Assembly (NCBI GenBank): GCA_000380225.1
Contig: KB904821.1
Location: 1,214,207-1,278,206, forward strand
Length of the DNA: 64,000 nucleotides
From: a filamentous cyanobacterium ESFC-1
GTDB taxonomy: Bacteria; Cyanobacteriota; Cyanobacteriia; Cyanobacteriales; Spirulinaceae
Direction of reading: 5' to 3'
This document shows positions 1 to 9,615 of the stretch, piece after piece. Positions within the stretch are counted from its first letter, which is position 1, and the number at the start of each line of letters is the position of its first letter. A program made the position numbers and the translations under genes. The notes under the pieces are model-generated. The model saw only the letters and a list, made by a program, of their open reading frames with translations, did no database searches and had not been told where the DNA came from.

Positions 1-786
1 ACGGTAGCATCCCTACAAACCGATTACGATCGCCAAACGGCTCAAAAAGTCGAAGCGGCTAAAAAGGAACAAGAAGCAGGATTGCAACAGCAACTCGAAG
101 CCGTCCAAACCGATCGCGACAATCAACTGCAAGAACGCGATCGCGCCCTCGAACAACGGATCGCAGAACTGCAAAACCAGCATCAACAGGAGTTACAACA
201 ACTCCAACAACACCACGAAACCCAAATGCAGGCGACGACAACCGCTTTAGAGCAAGAATACGAAGCGAAACTCAAAGCCAAAGCTGAAGCCACCGCCTCC
301 TCAACCGCGACTCCCGCCGAAGCCCCTCCGGTAACGCCCCTTGAAAAGGTGGAAGTAGTCGAAACAGCAGACGATCGCGACCTCAGTTTGGCCAATGTCA
401 TTAAATCTTGGGGAAAAACCGAATCCGTGGCGTATATTCCCCAATTAGTCGGTCAACTCTACTCACCGAGCGATCGCGTCCGGGAAGCTGTAGCAATGGC
501 ATTAGGCCAAATTGCTCAAGATAAGCCTCCTCGCTTTGAAATCATGCAAACCATCGAATATTTGGGCAGTTTGTGTCGCGATGCGAGTCCAGAGGTTCGC
601 CAAGCCGCGATCGCGTCCTTGGGTAAAATCAAATCTGAGAAAGTCATCCCCCTACTGCAACAAGGCTTAAACGACAGTAACAGCGATGTGGTGCAAACCG
701 CCAGCAACGCGATCGCCCGTTACAAATCCTATCGCTCAACCCTCAAACCCAAAACCCTACCCCGCAACGCCAAACCCCTTGAATAA
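1..786 (+). CDS. HEAT-repeat protein with coiled coil (5' end outside window)
   Basis: The frame is open from base 1, so the N-terminus lies outside the window; the TTG at 82 is only an internal codon. The visible first third is very rich in Q, E, R and K (LQQQLEA, DRDRALEQR-like heptads) and reads as a long coiled coil. A short Ala/Pro linker follows. The last ~110 residues (about 140-245 of 261 visible) are HEAT-like helical repeats with REAVAMALGQIA, VRQAAIASLGKI and VVQTASNAIARY. These are protein-protein interaction scaffolds; no catalytic motif is seen. The next gene, a CHASE2 kinase on the same strand, begins within 50 bases, so the two are probably co-transcribed and the HEAT protein may be a partner or substrate (inference). 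Confidence 0.75.
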   Translation, partial: TVASLQTDYDRQTAQKVEAAKKEQEAGLQQQLEAVQTDRDNQLQERDRALEQRIAELQNQHQQELQQLQQHHETQMQATTTALEQEYEAKLKAKAEATASSTATPAEAPPVTPLEKVEVVETADDRDLSLANVIKSWGKTESVAYIPQLVGQLYSPSDRVREAVAMALGQIAQDKPPRFEIMQTIEYLGSLCRDASPEVRQAAIASLGKIKSEKVIPLLQQGLNDSNSDVVQTASNAIARYKSYRSTLKPKTLPRNAKPLE

Positions 787-831
787 TCATTGACCCAGGT
801 CGCTGCTACTTTCCCACCACCCCCCAACACC

Positions 832-3378
832 ATGACTAACTCGAAGCCGCCTTCTAACCCGAAAGTCAACTCAGCGCGGACATCAAAGATGCGATCGCGT
901 ACGGGTACGGGCTTACAAACCACCAAACTGCAAACCTCATGGCAACGGTGGTGGAATCGGCGGCGGCTGGGGTATGTCATGGCGGCGGGCTGGGCGATCG
1001 CGGCAGCCTTCGCCACAAGCGGGGAAATCCCCCTAGAGCAAGGGTTAGAGCGACAAACCCAAACTCTATTTTTTCGGTGGCGCGGTACGGTTGCGCCCCC
1101 GGAAAATGTCGTGATTGTGGCGATTGATGACTTTTCCCTCAGTCAAGGTCAACTTTACCAAACCAACCCCGAAGAATTACCCGCTTTTGCCCCCCTGCAA
1201 AGTTGGCCGTGGCAAAGACAAGCCTATGGCACCGCGATCGCGAAAATCATGGACGCGGGGGCCAAAACTGTCGCGTTACCCTTAGTTTTGGGCAGCCCCA
1301 GCAGTTACGGAGAAGCCGACGACCAAAAACTCCAGCAAGTTATCCAAAAATATGGCGATCGCGTGGTTTTAGGGGCAGTTTACGAAGAAGAACAAAATCG
1401 CAGTGGCAACACCTTTCGCTTAGTAGAACCTCATTCTCGCTTCCAAGAAGCCAATCCCCACATCGGCTTTATTAACTTTCCCTTAGAGGTAGATTCTCGC
1501 ATTCATCGTTTTGCCAGCGCCTATCCACCACAATGGCGCAAAAATAACCCCGATTTAGCCCTTGTTTTAGAAGATATCCTCAATAAATATCCTTCCCTGC
1601 CCCAAGCCACCCTAGAAGCGGCGGGACTTGCGACTGATTTCAGTTCCCAAGGGGATATATTCTTTTACGGGCCGTCAGGCACTTTTGAAACCGTTTCCTT
1701 TGCCAATATTCTTGATTCGCAAAATTGGGAAAGTATTTTACAAAATGGCGAATTTTTCCGAGATAAAATTGTTTTAATCGGTTCAACCAGTACGGTTCAT
1801 AAAGACTTCCACCGCACTGCTATTGCCGAATCGATGTCTGGGGTAGAAATTCATGCCAACGCGATCGCGTCTTTGCTCGAAAATCGGGTTGTGACGGCGG
1901 TATTTCCTCAACCCTGGCAAGAAGGCTTATTGATCGTAGTCTTGGTCACGGCTGGCAGTTTGCTGATCTGTCCCCGGAAAAACTGGCAAGTGGGAGTGGG
2001 TGTGGCTCTGGGTCTCGCGATCGCGTGGGGCAGTTTCAGCTATATTTTATTCGTGAGCGATCGCCGCATATTACCCACCGCCATTCCCTGTCTAGCCTTC
2101 ACCCTCACGGGCTTGTCCTCTGGCACTTTGGGGGCAATGCGCGAACTACACAACAAACGCCATTTACGCCGCACTTTCAAGCATTACGCATCTTCCCCCA
2201 TTATCCAAGAAATCATTTCCCAACAAGACGATCTCCAGGATTTACTGCAAGAGCGACAATATGAAATGCTCGAAATGACCTTAGCAGGTCGTTATCGGGT
2301 GGTAGCCAAATTAAGCGCTGGTGGCTTTGGTGAAACCTACATCGCTGAAGATTCCCTGCGACCCGGTAATCCTCGCTGTGTGGTCAAAAAGTTACAACCC
2401 GCCAGCGATAATCCCAAGCATTGGGAACTCGCCGAGCGCTTATTCCTGGCTGAAGCCCAAGTTTTGGAGCGCTTGGGTAAACACGACCAAATTCCCCAAC
2501 TTTTAGCTTATTTTGAAGAAGGCGGCGAATTTTATCTCGTTGAAGAACTGATCGTCGGGCGCTCCTTGGGGGATGAATGGCCCGTGGATGTTCCCTTGTC
2601 CGAGCCGGAAGTAGTGGCATTTTTGCGCGATTTTTTGCCTGTTTTGGCGTTTATTCATTCTCAAGGCACAATTCATCGAGATATCAAGCCCGATAACATT
2701 ATTCGCCGTAAAAGCGACGATCAGCTCGTTTTAATTGACTTTGGAGCCGTCAAAGAAATGCAGACCCTCAGTGACGACGACACCGAGAAAACCGTTGCGA
2801 TCGGGACGCGGGGTTATGCTCCTAAAGAACAAGTGGCAGGAAGCCCGCGTTTTAACAGCGACATTTACGCCGTCGGAATGTTGGCCGTGCATAGTTTGAC
2901 CTTGTTACATCCGGCCAAGTTACGCGAAGATATGGCAACCGGGGAAATTTTATGGCGGGATAAAGCTTGGGTGAAAGAGCCGTTAGGAAGCATTATCGAT
3001 AAAATGATTCGCACCGATTTTCGCGATCGCTTTCAAAAGGTAGAATCTGTATTAGCTGAATTGCAACCCCTGATTGACGCTTTACCCCCAGAGTTTCAAG
3101 TCGAGTCAACCGCAAGCCGCGATCGCCCCCTCGATGCGACCGTACCTTGGATTGACGACACCACCATCGATTCAGATGTAACCGCAGGGACAGCCACAGA
3201 TTTAGATGCTCAGGATGTCGATGGGACGGTTACCGCTTCAGACGAGGACGCAGACGAAACCCTAGCCTTTCAACCTAAACCCCCCGCGATCGCATCTTCT
3301 GAAACCCTAGAGGATGACGACGAAACCCTAGCCTTTGAGCCACAACCCCCCGTTAATCTCGAAGAAGACAAAGACTAA
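832..3378 (+). CDS. CHASE2 sensor serine/threonine protein kinase
   Basis: An 848-residue membrane kinase. After a basic N-terminus there is one membrane segment (~45-64), then a CHASE2 extracytoplasmic sensor (~65-365, starting RWRGTVAPPENVVIVAIDD). Three closely spaced membrane helices follow (~365-435), then a cytoplasmic Hanks-type kinase (~485-745). Kinase motifs are complete: glycine loop LSAGGFGETY, VVKKL lysine, HRDIKPDNI and DFG in LIDFGAVKE. The ~90-residue C-terminal tail is acidic, with Thr in repeated DDETLAF blocks that look like phospho-acceptor/FHA-type sites (inference). The start was set at ATG 832; an in-frame TTG at 790 would add 14 residues. No clear ribosome binding site separates the two. 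Substrate unknown. Confidence 0.88.
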   Translation: MTNSKPPSNPKVNSARTSKMRSRTGTGLQTTKLQTSWQRWWNRRRLGYVMAAGWAIAAAFATSGEIPLEQGLERQTQTLFFRWRGTVAPPENVVIVAIDDFSLSQGQLYQTNPEELPAFAPLQSWPWQRQAYGTAIAKIMDAGAKTVALPLVLGSPSSYGEADDQKLQQVIQKYGDRVVLGAVYEEEQNRSGNTFRLVEPHSRFQEANPHIGFINFPLEVDSRIHRFASAYPPQWRKNNPDLALVLEDILNKYPSLPQATLEAAGLATDFSSQGDIFFYGPSGTFETVSFANILDSQNWESILQNGEFFRDKIVLIGSTSTVHKDFHRTAIAESMSGVEIHANAIASLLENRVVTAVFPQPWQEGLLIVVLVTAGSLLICPRKNWQVGVGVALGLAIAWGSFSYILFVSDRRILPTAIPCLAFTLTGLSSGTLGAMRELHNKRHLRRTFKHYASSPIIQEIISQQDDLQDLLQERQYEMLEMTLAGRYRVVAKLSAGGFGETYIAEDSLRPGNPRCVVKKLQPASDNPKHWELAERLFLAEAQVLERLGKHDQIPQLLAYFEEGGEFYLVEELIVGRSLGDEWPVDVPLSEPEVVAFLRDFLPVLAFIHSQGTIHRDIKPDNIIRRKSDDQLVLIDFGAVKEMQTLSDDDTEKTVAIGTRGYAPKEQVAGSPRFNSDIYAVGMLAVHSLTLLHPAKLREDMATGEILWRDKAWVKEPLGSIIDKMIRTDFRDRFQKVESVLAELQPLIDALPPEFQVESTASRDRPLDATVPWIDDTTIDSDVTAGTATDLDAQDVDGTVTASDEDADETLAFQPKPPAIASSETLEDDDETLAFEPQPPVNLEEDKD

Positions 3379-3414
3379 ACTATCGCCCTTGAGCAACAAG
3401 CCGATTTGAAAAAC

Positions 3415-3437
3415 TGGCAGAGCTGCCACTATTTTTT
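3415..3437 (+). terminator. Rho-independent terminator after CHASE2 kinase
   Basis: The palindrome TGGCAGAGCTGCCA (3415-3428) is followed by ACTATTTTTT, about 40 bases past the kinase stop codon. Confidence 0.55.
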
Positions 3438-3629
3438 AGAGTAAGTTATTTATTCAAATACGGTAACGAGACCCGCTATTTTTTGCTCAACTCTAGGGAA
3501 AATTTATCGGTGCAAAGGCTCTCGATAAAAGGCTAAAAGCCCTATCATCAAAGGCGATGACCCCAATTATAAGTTGTCCACCATCGCCCTAAATTTAAGA
3601 GTCAATTGTAAACTATAACCAACGGACTA

Positions 3630-3668
3630 ATTATTAATTGTAAATTGTAAATTATTCATTACCCATTC
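3630..3668. repeat. Heptamer (STRR-like) tract before amidohydrolase
   Basis: Degenerate 7-bp units (ATTGTAA, ATTGTAA, ATTATTC, ATTACCC, ATTC) run directly up to the ATG at 3669, leaving no Shine-Dalgarno sequence. The rest of the 290-bp gap 3379-3668 shows only the terminator above. Confidence 0.6.
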
Positions 3669-4847
3669 ATGCTGACTCAAATCAAAGACCTCGCCGAAAA
3701 ACTTGCGCCGCGTCTGATTGAAATTCGCCGTCACATTCACGCTCATCCCGAATTAAGCGGGCAAGAATATCAAACCGCCGCTTATGTCGCCGGGGTCTTG
3801 TCTTCCTGTGGACTGCACGTTGAAGAAGCCGTAGGCAAAACCGGGGTTGTGGGAGAGTTGACAGGAAAGGGTCAAGACTCCCGGCGCTTGGCCATTCGTA
3901 CCGATATGGATGCTTTGCCAATTAACGAGCAAACTAACTTAGAATTTGCCTCCCGTAAACCCGGTGTCATGCACGCTTGCGGCCATGATGTGCATACGAC
4001 TCTAGGCTTGGGAACAGCGATGATTTTGTCCCAGTTAGAAGGGGGATTACCGGGCAATATGCGCTTTATCTTCCAACCCGCCGAAGAAATCGCTCAAGGG
4101 GCGAGTTGGATGGTACAAGATGGCGCAATGCGAGATGTGAGTCATATTTTCGGGGTTCATGTCTTTCCCTCGATTCCGGCGCGATCGCTCGGGATTCGCT
4201 ATGGGGCATTAACCGCGGCCGCCGACGATTTAGAGATTTTTATTACCGGGGAGTCAGGACATGGGGCCAGACCTCACCAAGCCATAGATGCGATTTGGAT
4301 TGCTTCTCAGGTGATTACCACCTTGCAACAAGCCCTCAGTCGTACCCAGAATCCCCTACATCCCATTGTCTTAACTATTGGTCAAATTAGCGGCGGTCGT
4401 GCGCCGAACATTATTGCCGACCAAGTACGGATGGCCGGGACAGTGCGATCGCTCCACCCGAAAACCCACGCCGATTTACCCGCTTGGATTGAGAATATCG
4501 TCGCTCAGGTATGTCAAACCTATGGCGCAAAATACACCATGAATTATCGTCATGGTGTACCTTCAGTCCAAAACGATCCGACCCTAAACCAGTTGCTCGA
4601 AGCCGCCGCAAAAGAGGCTTGGGGGGGCGATCGCGTCCAAATTTTAGAAGAATCCTCTTTAGGGGCAGAAGACTTCTCCTTGTACCTGCAACACGCCCCT
4701 GGGACGATGTTTCGTTTAGGGGTGGGAGACCGCGATCGCCCTTATTACCCCTTGCACCATCCCTTGTTTGAAGTAGACGAAGCCGCCATTGTCACCGGAG
4801 TTGTGACCTTAGCTTATGCCAGTTGGCTCTATTGGCAGGGTCAGTAG
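3669..4847 (+). CDS. M20 family metallo-amidohydrolase
   Basis: A 392-residue zinc-dependent hydrolase of the M20D / N-acyl-amino-acid amidohydrolase type (hippurate and IAA-amino-acid hydrolase relatives). Metal-site motifs are in order: RTDMDALPI (~78-86), HACGHDVHT (~98-106, with the Cys and His ligands), QPAEEIAQGA (~137-146, catalytic Glu pair), GAEDFS (~334) and a late HHPLF His (~362). The dimerisation lid lies between residues ~185 and 295. Family members cleave amide bonds of N-acylated amino acids or related compounds in the cytosol; the exact substrate cannot be read from sequence. It is monocistronic, flanked by repeats, with no signal peptide. Length is normal for the family. Confidence 0.85.
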   Translation: MLTQIKDLAEKLAPRLIEIRRHIHAHPELSGQEYQTAAYVAGVLSSCGLHVEEAVGKTGVVGELTGKGQDSRRLAIRTDMDALPINEQTNLEFASRKPGVMHACGHDVHTTLGLGTAMILSQLEGGLPGNMRFIFQPAEEIAQGASWMVQDGAMRDVSHIFGVHVFPSIPARSLGIRYGALTAAADDLEIFITGESGHGARPHQAIDAIWIASQVITTLQQALSRTQNPLHPIVLTIGQISGGRAPNIIADQVRMAGTVRSLHPKTHADLPAWIENIVAQVCQTYGAKYTMNYRHGVPSVQNDPTLNQLLEAAAKEAWGGDRVQILEESSLGAEDFSLYLQHAPGTMFRLGVGDRDRPYYPLHHPLFEVDEAAIVTGVVTLAYASWLYWQGQ

Positions 4848-4850
4848 TTT

Positions 4851-4967
4851 TGGTTATTGGTTATCAACTGATGACTCCTACCCCGACTGCCGATTGCCGA
4901 CTGCCAACTGCCCCTTATATGCTAACAACCAACAACAAAGGACGAAGGACAAAGGACAAAGAACCAA
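4851..4967. repeat. Heptamer repeat tract
   Basis: Several 7-bp families are strung together: TTGGTTA units, then GACTGCC / GATTGCC / AACTGCC units (about 4883-4912), then GGACAAA units. They fill the gap between the convergent amidohydrolase and cysH genes. Confidence 0.7.
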
Positions 4968-4968
4968 T

Positions 4969-5727
4969 TTACAACGAACTTGAATTCAAACTTTCCGCTT
5001 CTCCGGGAGTCTGGGGTAAATGTAGACCGCATTCTTGCTTCATCCCGCCAAAACGGGTATCTCGTTCGTGTTCGTCTTCTTCGAGGTAAGGGCGACTCGA
5101 ATGCCAATCCCCCACAGTCATATAACCTTGGTCGTATAAAGGATGATACGGTAAATCGTGTTTCACGAAATATTCGTACAGGTTTTTCGAGTTCCAAGTT
5201 AAAACCGGCAGAATTTTGTAAATTTCCCCTTGTTTTTCAATTGGGCTGAGGGTTTTGCGATGGTCGGTTTGATCCCGTCTGAGTCCCGCTAACCAAGCGG
5301 TGGCGTTGAGTTCTTGTAGCGCTCGCTGCATGGGTTCAACCTTGCGAATATAATCGTAGCGATTCAGGGCTTCTACGTCCTTTTGTTCCCACAGCTTACC
5401 GTACAGGGCTTCCATGCGGGCTGGACTCATGGGGGATTGATAAACCTGAATATTAAGTTTGAGGCGTTGAATCAGGTTTTCTGCGAAGCGATAGGTTTCA
5501 GGGGGCAGATAGCCTGTATCAATCCAAATTACTGGAATGTCAGGGATAATGCGGGTGACAAGGTGCAGCATCAGGGCAGATTGAATGCCGAAACTGCTAC
5601 TCATCACTAAACCACTACCAAAGGTTTCTGCGGCCCATGCGATGATTTGCTCTGCATTCTGACCTTCTAAGTCTTTTTGCAGTGCGGGTAAGTTGAGTTT
5701 GGGGGTGCGGAGTGTTACGCCTGCCAT
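4969..5727 (-). CDS. cysH: Phosphoadenylyl-sulfate (PAPS) reductase
   Basis: A 252-residue assimilatory PAPS reductase that reduces PAPS to sulfite with thioredoxin in cysteine synthesis. The N-terminal PP-loop region has [14 protein letters not shown] and the substrate region [11 protein letters not shown]; the C-terminal motif KQECGLH carries the catalytic Cys. It is the only Cys in the protein. Absence of the paired cysteines that bind the 4Fe-4S cluster in APS reductases argues for the PAPS-specific, cluster-free type. Start set at ATG 5727 ([10 protein letters not shown]); the longer open frame to 5925 runs into heptamer repeats and is not protein-like. Confidence 0.88.
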   Translation of the reverse strand: MAGVTLRTPKLNLPALQKDLEGQNAEQIIAWAAETFGSGLVMSSSFGIQSALMLHLVTRIIPDIPVIWIDTGYLPPETYRFAENLIQRLKLNIQVYQSPMSPARMEALYGKLWEQKDVEALNRYDYIRKVEPMQRALQELNATAWLAGLRRDQTDHRKTLSPIEKQGEIYKILPVLTWNSKNLYEYFVKHDLPYHPLYDQGYMTVGDWHSSRPYLEEDEHERDTRFGGMKQECGLHLPQTPGEAESLNSSSL

Positions 5728-5876
5728 GAAGTCCCACTGTTGCTTTTTCGTGCTAGTCCGTACAAATCTTATCGTACTGTTTACCAAAGCTGAAAGTATT
5801 AAGAACCGTAACGAATGAGAGGCAGCTTTTTCAGTTATCAGCATCCAAGGGGCAATCGGCAATCGGTTTGAATCGG

Positions 5877-5935
5877 TTTGTAGGGGCGGGGTTTCCCCGT
5901 CCAATAACCAATAACCAATAACCAATAACCAATCA
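5877..5935. repeat. GC-rich hairpin plus heptamer tract
   Basis: The hairpin TGTAGGGGCGGGGTTTCCCC is followed by four to five AATAACC heptamers. The same hairpin recurs near 8057-8079, 55089 and 57227. Confidence 0.7.
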
Positions 5936-5966
5936 ATCCTCGCACAAACGTTTCCGCGATAATCGC

Positions 5967-7040
5967 TTAGGAAAAGGCTTGCAGGGTTTTTTCGAGGGCG
6001 GCGGTTTCAATGTCGAGTTTGACGGCGGTGTGGAGGTTCGGTTTTACGGTGATGTCGTCGATGGTGTAAACGTTGACGAAACCGAGTTGTAGGGCTTTGA
6101 CTTCGGTTTGTCGCGGAATGACTTGGACGTATTTACGCAAATAGCCGAAGCTGAGATGTAGTTCTACGTCGATGCGGTGATAGTTGCCGACGTTAACAAA
6201 GCCCAACATTTTGATGTTGATGCGGGATTGTTCTTTGGTGAGGGTGTCTTGCAAAATAAAGCTGCCTGCGTCAAGGATTTCTTCGAGGTTTTGGGGATCG
6301 CGGAGGTTTTCTTTATATTGTTTTAGGATTTGTAACAGGGCGCGATCGCTATAGGGATTTAAGGCAATATTTAGATCGATGCCGAGTTTGTCTTCCCGAA
6401 TGTTTTGCTTGAGAAAGGCGATCGCCCTGGATTTAAATTCGCTGGGGTTGCCCTGTTTATCGGGTTCTGGGGCGCTGATTTGCATCAAAAGGCGGTCGAT
6501 GCCCAAAATCTGCTTTTGAATTGCCAGAACGACCACAGAGCGTAAGTTAAACCGAAACACCCCCACGGGATTGAATAACCACCACAACTGCCGCAGCGAT
6601 CTCGGATAATAATTTTTGAGATGTTTACCTTGATGCCAAGCGGTTTTGAGATCGGCTTCGTTCCAATAACGCGATCGCAACTTCCCATAAGGCAAATACA
6701 GGGTTAATGTGCCTAAATCAAAACTCAGCTTTAGTTTGCGCCGTTTTTCAACAATTAATTCCACCTCATACAACGGCATTAACCGAGTGGGCTGTCCCAA
6801 AATGCCGATGTGAAAGGTGGTTAAAAACTGCGCGATCGCGTCAATTTGCTTTTCTAAGCCGCCTCGAACGCGATCGACGGCTAAATTATCATTTATCTTC
6901 ACAACAATGCCATAAGCCCGTTCTAACGGCGGCACTTTGTCCGGGGAGATATTACGACGAATCAGCGCATCCTTGACTTCATCATTGCGCGATCGCAAAC
7001 AGTCTTGCCCATAAGCTTGAAGTTCTGAAATTACCGACAT
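5967..7040 (-). CDS. Conserved hypothetical protein coupled to PlsC
   Basis: A 357-residue soluble-looking protein I do not recognise. It starts [11 protein letters not shown], has a Tyr/Leu-rich central part ([15 protein letters not shown]) and a hydrophobic patch near the middle ([15 protein letters not shown]), with no signal peptide and no known catalytic motif. Start chosen at ATG 7040 because it shares one base with the stop codon of the upstream acyltransferase gene (TGATG arrangement), a classic sign of translational coupling; the TTG/ATG upstream would overlap more. A role linked to lipid or membrane metabolism is suggested only by this coupling. Confidence 0.7.
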   Translation of the reverse strand: MSVISELQAYGQDCLRSRNDEVKDALIRRNISPDKVPPLERAYGIVVKINDNLAVDRVRGGLEKQIDAIAQFLTTFHIGILGQPTRLMPLYEVELIVEKRRKLKLSFDLGTLTLYLPYGKLRSRYWNEADLKTAWHQGKHLKNYYPRSLRQLWWLFNPVGVFRFNLRSVVVLAIQKQILGIDRLLMQISAPEPDKQGNPSEFKSRAIAFLKQNIREDKLGIDLNIALNPYSDRALLQILKQYKENLRDPQNLEEILDAGSFILQDTLTKEQSRINIKMLGFVNVGNYHRIDVELHLSFGYLRKYVQVIPRQTEVKALQLGFVNVYTIDDITVKPNLHTAVKLDIETAALEKTLQAFS

Positions 7041-7747
7041 CACGAAGACATCGCCAGACAAAACGGATCGTTGCTGGTTTGTTCGAGGTCGTGAATATCT
7101 TGCAGTGCCGATTTTAAGTCATTCATCAGCCGTTTGGTGCGCTTTTTGGGGGAATCTTCCAGATAATTCACCGCTTCAAGGGGTTGACCAATATCGACCT
7201 TAATATCCGTTCCCCAAGTCGGATAAAAATCTGAATAATGAATACTCACGGGGACAATTTTGACAGTGGCTTGGTTTTGCAAGCGAGATTGAGCTTCTAA
7301 GGCGATACTACCCACACCCCGTTTCAGGTCTTGCACCTGACGTTTTTTGTAAATGTCGCCCTCTGGGAAAATCACCAATATTTCCCCCTGACACAACAAA
7401 TCAACACTGTGGCGTAACGTGCCAATCGTCGGACGTTGCGGATCGACCGGAAACCCGCCCAATCGCTTCATAAACCAACCTTGTACGCCCTTATACTCAT
7501 TCGCTGAGATCATAAAATGCAAATCGCGACCGCTTACAATTTTTCCGGTGGTAAACGGTACAACCACCGCATCCCAACGGGCCCGATGAGTCGGCGCAAT
7601 CACCACAGGCCCTTCTGAGGGGATATTCTCTTGACCTGTGACTTCGAGTTGACCGAAATAAAGCGGTAGGAGGACTCTTTTACCGACAGGGTAAAGGATA
7701 CGAGTTAACCAAGGAGAAATTGAAGAAGAAATGGGTGCGTTAGACAT
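7040..7747 (-). CDS. plsC: 1-acyl-sn-glycerol-3-phosphate acyltransferase
   Basis: A 235-residue PlsC/LPLAT-family enzyme that acylates lysophosphatidic acid to phosphatidic acid in membrane lipid synthesis. The HX4D catalytic motif is HRARWD (~54-59), and the glycerol-phosphate binding block FPEGD lies around residue 128. An amphipathic/hydrophobic N-terminus (PWLTRILYPVGKRVLLPLYF) suits membrane attachment. Start set at ATG 7747 (MSNAPISSS); an in-frame ATG 39 bases upstream is possible. It overlaps the next gene by one base. Cyanobacteria often carry several PlsC paralogs, so which acyl position or substrate this one prefers is not clear. Confidence 0.85.
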   Translation of the reverse strand: MSNAPISSSISPWLTRILYPVGKRVLLPLYFGQLEVTGQENIPSEGPVVIAPTHRARWDAVVVPFTTGKIVSGRDLHFMISANEYKGVQGWFMKRLGGFPVDPQRPTIGTLRHSVDLLCQGEILVIFPEGDIYKKRQVQDLKRGVGSIALEAQSRLQNQATVKIVPVSIHYSDFYPTWGTDIKVDIGQPLEAVNYLEDSPKKRTKRLMNDLKSALQDIHDLEQTSNDPFCLAMSS

Positions 7748-7876
7748 TGTAGGTTTGAGCAGATGAAAGCGATGGGATAACCTCAATGAATTTCAAAACA
7801 TCAAGGGTGTATTTCCCCTTACCTTAAAGGGTTTGCCCCAATTTTTGCTCTATCTTAGGGACACTTTGGTAGTTGT

Positions 7877-7944
7877 CATTGGTTATTGGTTGTTGGTTGT
7901 TGGTTGTTGGTTGTTGGTTGTTGGTTGTTGGTTGTTGGTTATTT
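7877..7944. repeat. TTGGTTG heptamer array
   Basis: About eight tandem copies of TTGGTTG/TTGGTTA in perfect register, of the STRR class known from cyanobacteria. The short frames predicted across it are periodic artefacts. Confidence 0.9.
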
Positions 7945-8035
7945 CTGGTGCGCATTCCCTTGCTACTCGCGCGTTCCCTTGCGCCTTACGGCGGCGCGGG
8001 GTCGCTCGTCTTACGGCGACGCGGGGTCGCACCAG
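7945..8035. repeat. GC-rich insert with CTGGTGCG inverted ends
   Basis: A 91-bp block starting CTGGTGCGC and ending CGCACCAG sits inside the heptamer array. It contains two versions of a CTTACGGCGRCGCGGGGTCGC core. A shorter 47-bp copy with the same ends and the same heptamer surroundings lies at 32859-32905. Confidence 0.7.
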
Positions 8036-8175
<140 letters not shown>

Positions 8176-8179
8176 AGAC

Positions 8180-8674
8180 CTAAGACCCACCATCCCTGCG
8201 TTGCTGAAACCAAGACTGCAACATCTCGCGACAATCGGCTTCACAAATACCTGCCAGGACAGGGAGACGGTGATTGGAGAAGGCGCGATCGCTAAAATTA
8301 TCGGTAGTGCGAATTGTGCCTGTTTTGGGGTCGTCTGCCCCATAGACGAGCAATCCGAGGCGAGCGTGGAGAATTGCCCCAGAACACATGGGACAGGGTT
8401 CGAGGGTGACGTAGAGGGTGCAGGAAGTCAGATGCCAGGTGTTGAGGGTTTGACTGGCTCTGCGTAGGGCTAAAATCTCGGCGTGGGCGGTGGGGTCGCG
8501 ATCGCGCTCTTTACGATTCCCTGCTTGGGCAATGAGCCGGTTTTGAGCATCAACTACGATCGCCCCCACGGGAACTTCCCCCGCTTGGCCGACAGCCTGG
8601 GCGATCGCGATCGCTTGTTGCATCCAATAACGATGAGTCGCGATCGCCTGTTCATCAAATGCCCAGGATTTCAC
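8180..8674 (-). CDS. tadA: tRNA-specific adenosine-34 deaminase
   Basis: A 164-residue zinc deaminase that converts A34 to inosine in tRNA-Arg(ACG). The Zn/proton-shuttle motif HAEI lies at ~68-71 and the cysteine pair in PCPMCSGAI at ~98-106; the start region [12 protein letters not shown] is typical. It begins with GTG at 8674, which overlaps the stop codon of grxC (GTGA), so translation is coupled. The order VWA protein - grxC - tadA on this strand, with gaps of 9 bp and an overlap, makes one operon. The C-terminus ends just before a heptamer array. Confidence 0.9.
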   Translation of the reverse strand: MKSWAFDEQAIATHRYWMQQAIAIAQAVGQAGEVPVGAIVVDAQNRLIAQAGNRKERDRDPTAHAEILALRRASQTLNTWHLTSCTLYVTLEPCPMCSGAILHARLGLLVYGADDPKTGTIRTTDNFSDRAFSNHRLPVLAGICEADCREMLQSWFQQRRDGGS

Positions 8675-8985
8675 CCTGCGGGTTGCGCTAACAAGGGGTC
8701 GAGTTGGCCTTGACCATCCAGGGCATAAAGGTCGTCACAACCCCCCACATGGCGATCGTTGATGAAGATTTGGGGAACCGAACTACGACCTTGGGAACGT
8801 TCGGCCATTTTTGTTCTGGCGGCTTCGTTCCCATCAATTTTATACTCGGTAAAATCGACTCCTTTCCACCACAACAGCAATTTCGCCCGAATGCAATAAG
8901 GACACAATTGCCAAGTGTAAATTTCGACATTCGCCCGGCTTTTTTCGGGGGAACGACCTAAAAGCGGATTGAGAAAATCAAGCAT
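8671..8985 (-). CDS. grxC: Glutaredoxin 3
   Basis: A 104-residue glutaredoxin for glutathione-dependent disulfide reduction. The dithiol active site CPYC is at ~28-31, followed by the glutathione-binding TVP-like loop SSVPQIFIN and the GGCDDLYAL motif. The ~20-residue N-terminal extension (MLDFLNPLLGRSPE) is slightly longer than in the shortest family members. It lies between a VWA-domain gene 9 bp upstream and tadA, which it overlaps by 4 bp. Confidence 0.92.
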   Translation of the reverse strand: MLDFLNPLLGRSPEKSRANVEIYTWQLCPYCIRAKLLLWWKGVDFTEYKIDGNEAARTKMAERSQGRSSVPQIFINDRHVGGCDDLYALDGQGQLDPLLAQPAG

Positions 8986-8994
8986 ATTCTCGTT

Positions 8995-9615
8995 TTAACC
9001 AATAACAGCATTCAGTAATACATCCGTTAGGGTCATATTTTCCATATCTCCAATTGTGACTGTATTGACGATATCGAATTTGGCCCCTGCCCCTTCGAGT
9101 TGTTCGTCTAGGGCTTTGAGAAACTGAGTGGCTAATTTATCTTTACCCACTTGAATCAAAGATATCCCAATTTCTTCGTCGCGATCGATTTTGCGGGAGG
9201 CTTCAATAATCAAGCGAATCACAGGAGTCCGTTCGTTGGGTTCTCCGTCGGTGATCACCACAAAGGTTTCCCCGTTGGGTTTGGCTTCTCCTCTTTCTTT
9301 GCGCTGAAAATAGTTATCGAGGGCATGGTACAACACGCTGGCCAGGTCGGTGCGTCCCATGGGGTCGTGTTCGGCGAAAACTTGGCTTACTTTGTCTGAG
9401 GTGACGTTATCATAGCGCTTGAATCGACCGGAGAATAAATACAGGGTAATTCCGTCGGGGTCGAGTTCTTCGCATTGTTTGGCAAGGGCAAGGGTTGATT
9501 CTTGGACGGCTTGCCAACGGGTTTTGCCACTGAGGGGGTCGAGGGACGACATACTACCGCTTTTGTCGATGATTAGGGTGTAGTCTCGCTCTTGAACCAG
9601 TGCAGCATTATCCAT
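8995..9615 (-). CDS. VWA domain protein (MIDAS-containing)
   Basis: A 206-residue protein made almost entirely of a von Willebrand factor A domain. The metal-ion-dependent adhesion site is complete: DKSGSMSS (~18-25), a Thr in GRTDLASVL (~93) and a late Asp in VVITDGEPNE (~126). There is no signal peptide, so it should act in the cytosol, as do TerY-like stand-alone VWA proteins. First gene of the VWA-grxC-tadA operon. Its ligand is not identifiable from sequence. Confidence 0.85.
   Translation of the reverse strand: MDNAALVQERDYTLIIDKSGSMSSLDPLSGKTRWQAVQESTLALAKQCEELDPDGITLYLFSGRFKRYDNVTSDKVSQVFAEHDPMGRTDLASVLYHALDNYFQRKERGEAKPNGETFVVITDGEPNERTPVIRLIIEASRKIDRDEEIGISLIQVGKDKLATQFLKALDEQLEGAGAKFDIVNTVTIGDMENMTLTDVLLNAVIG

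Noticed and set aside
4969-5925. Longer cysH frame starting at 5925
   Set aside because: The first 66 codons cover a hairpin and heptamer repeats; homology starts at [10 protein letters not shown] (5727).
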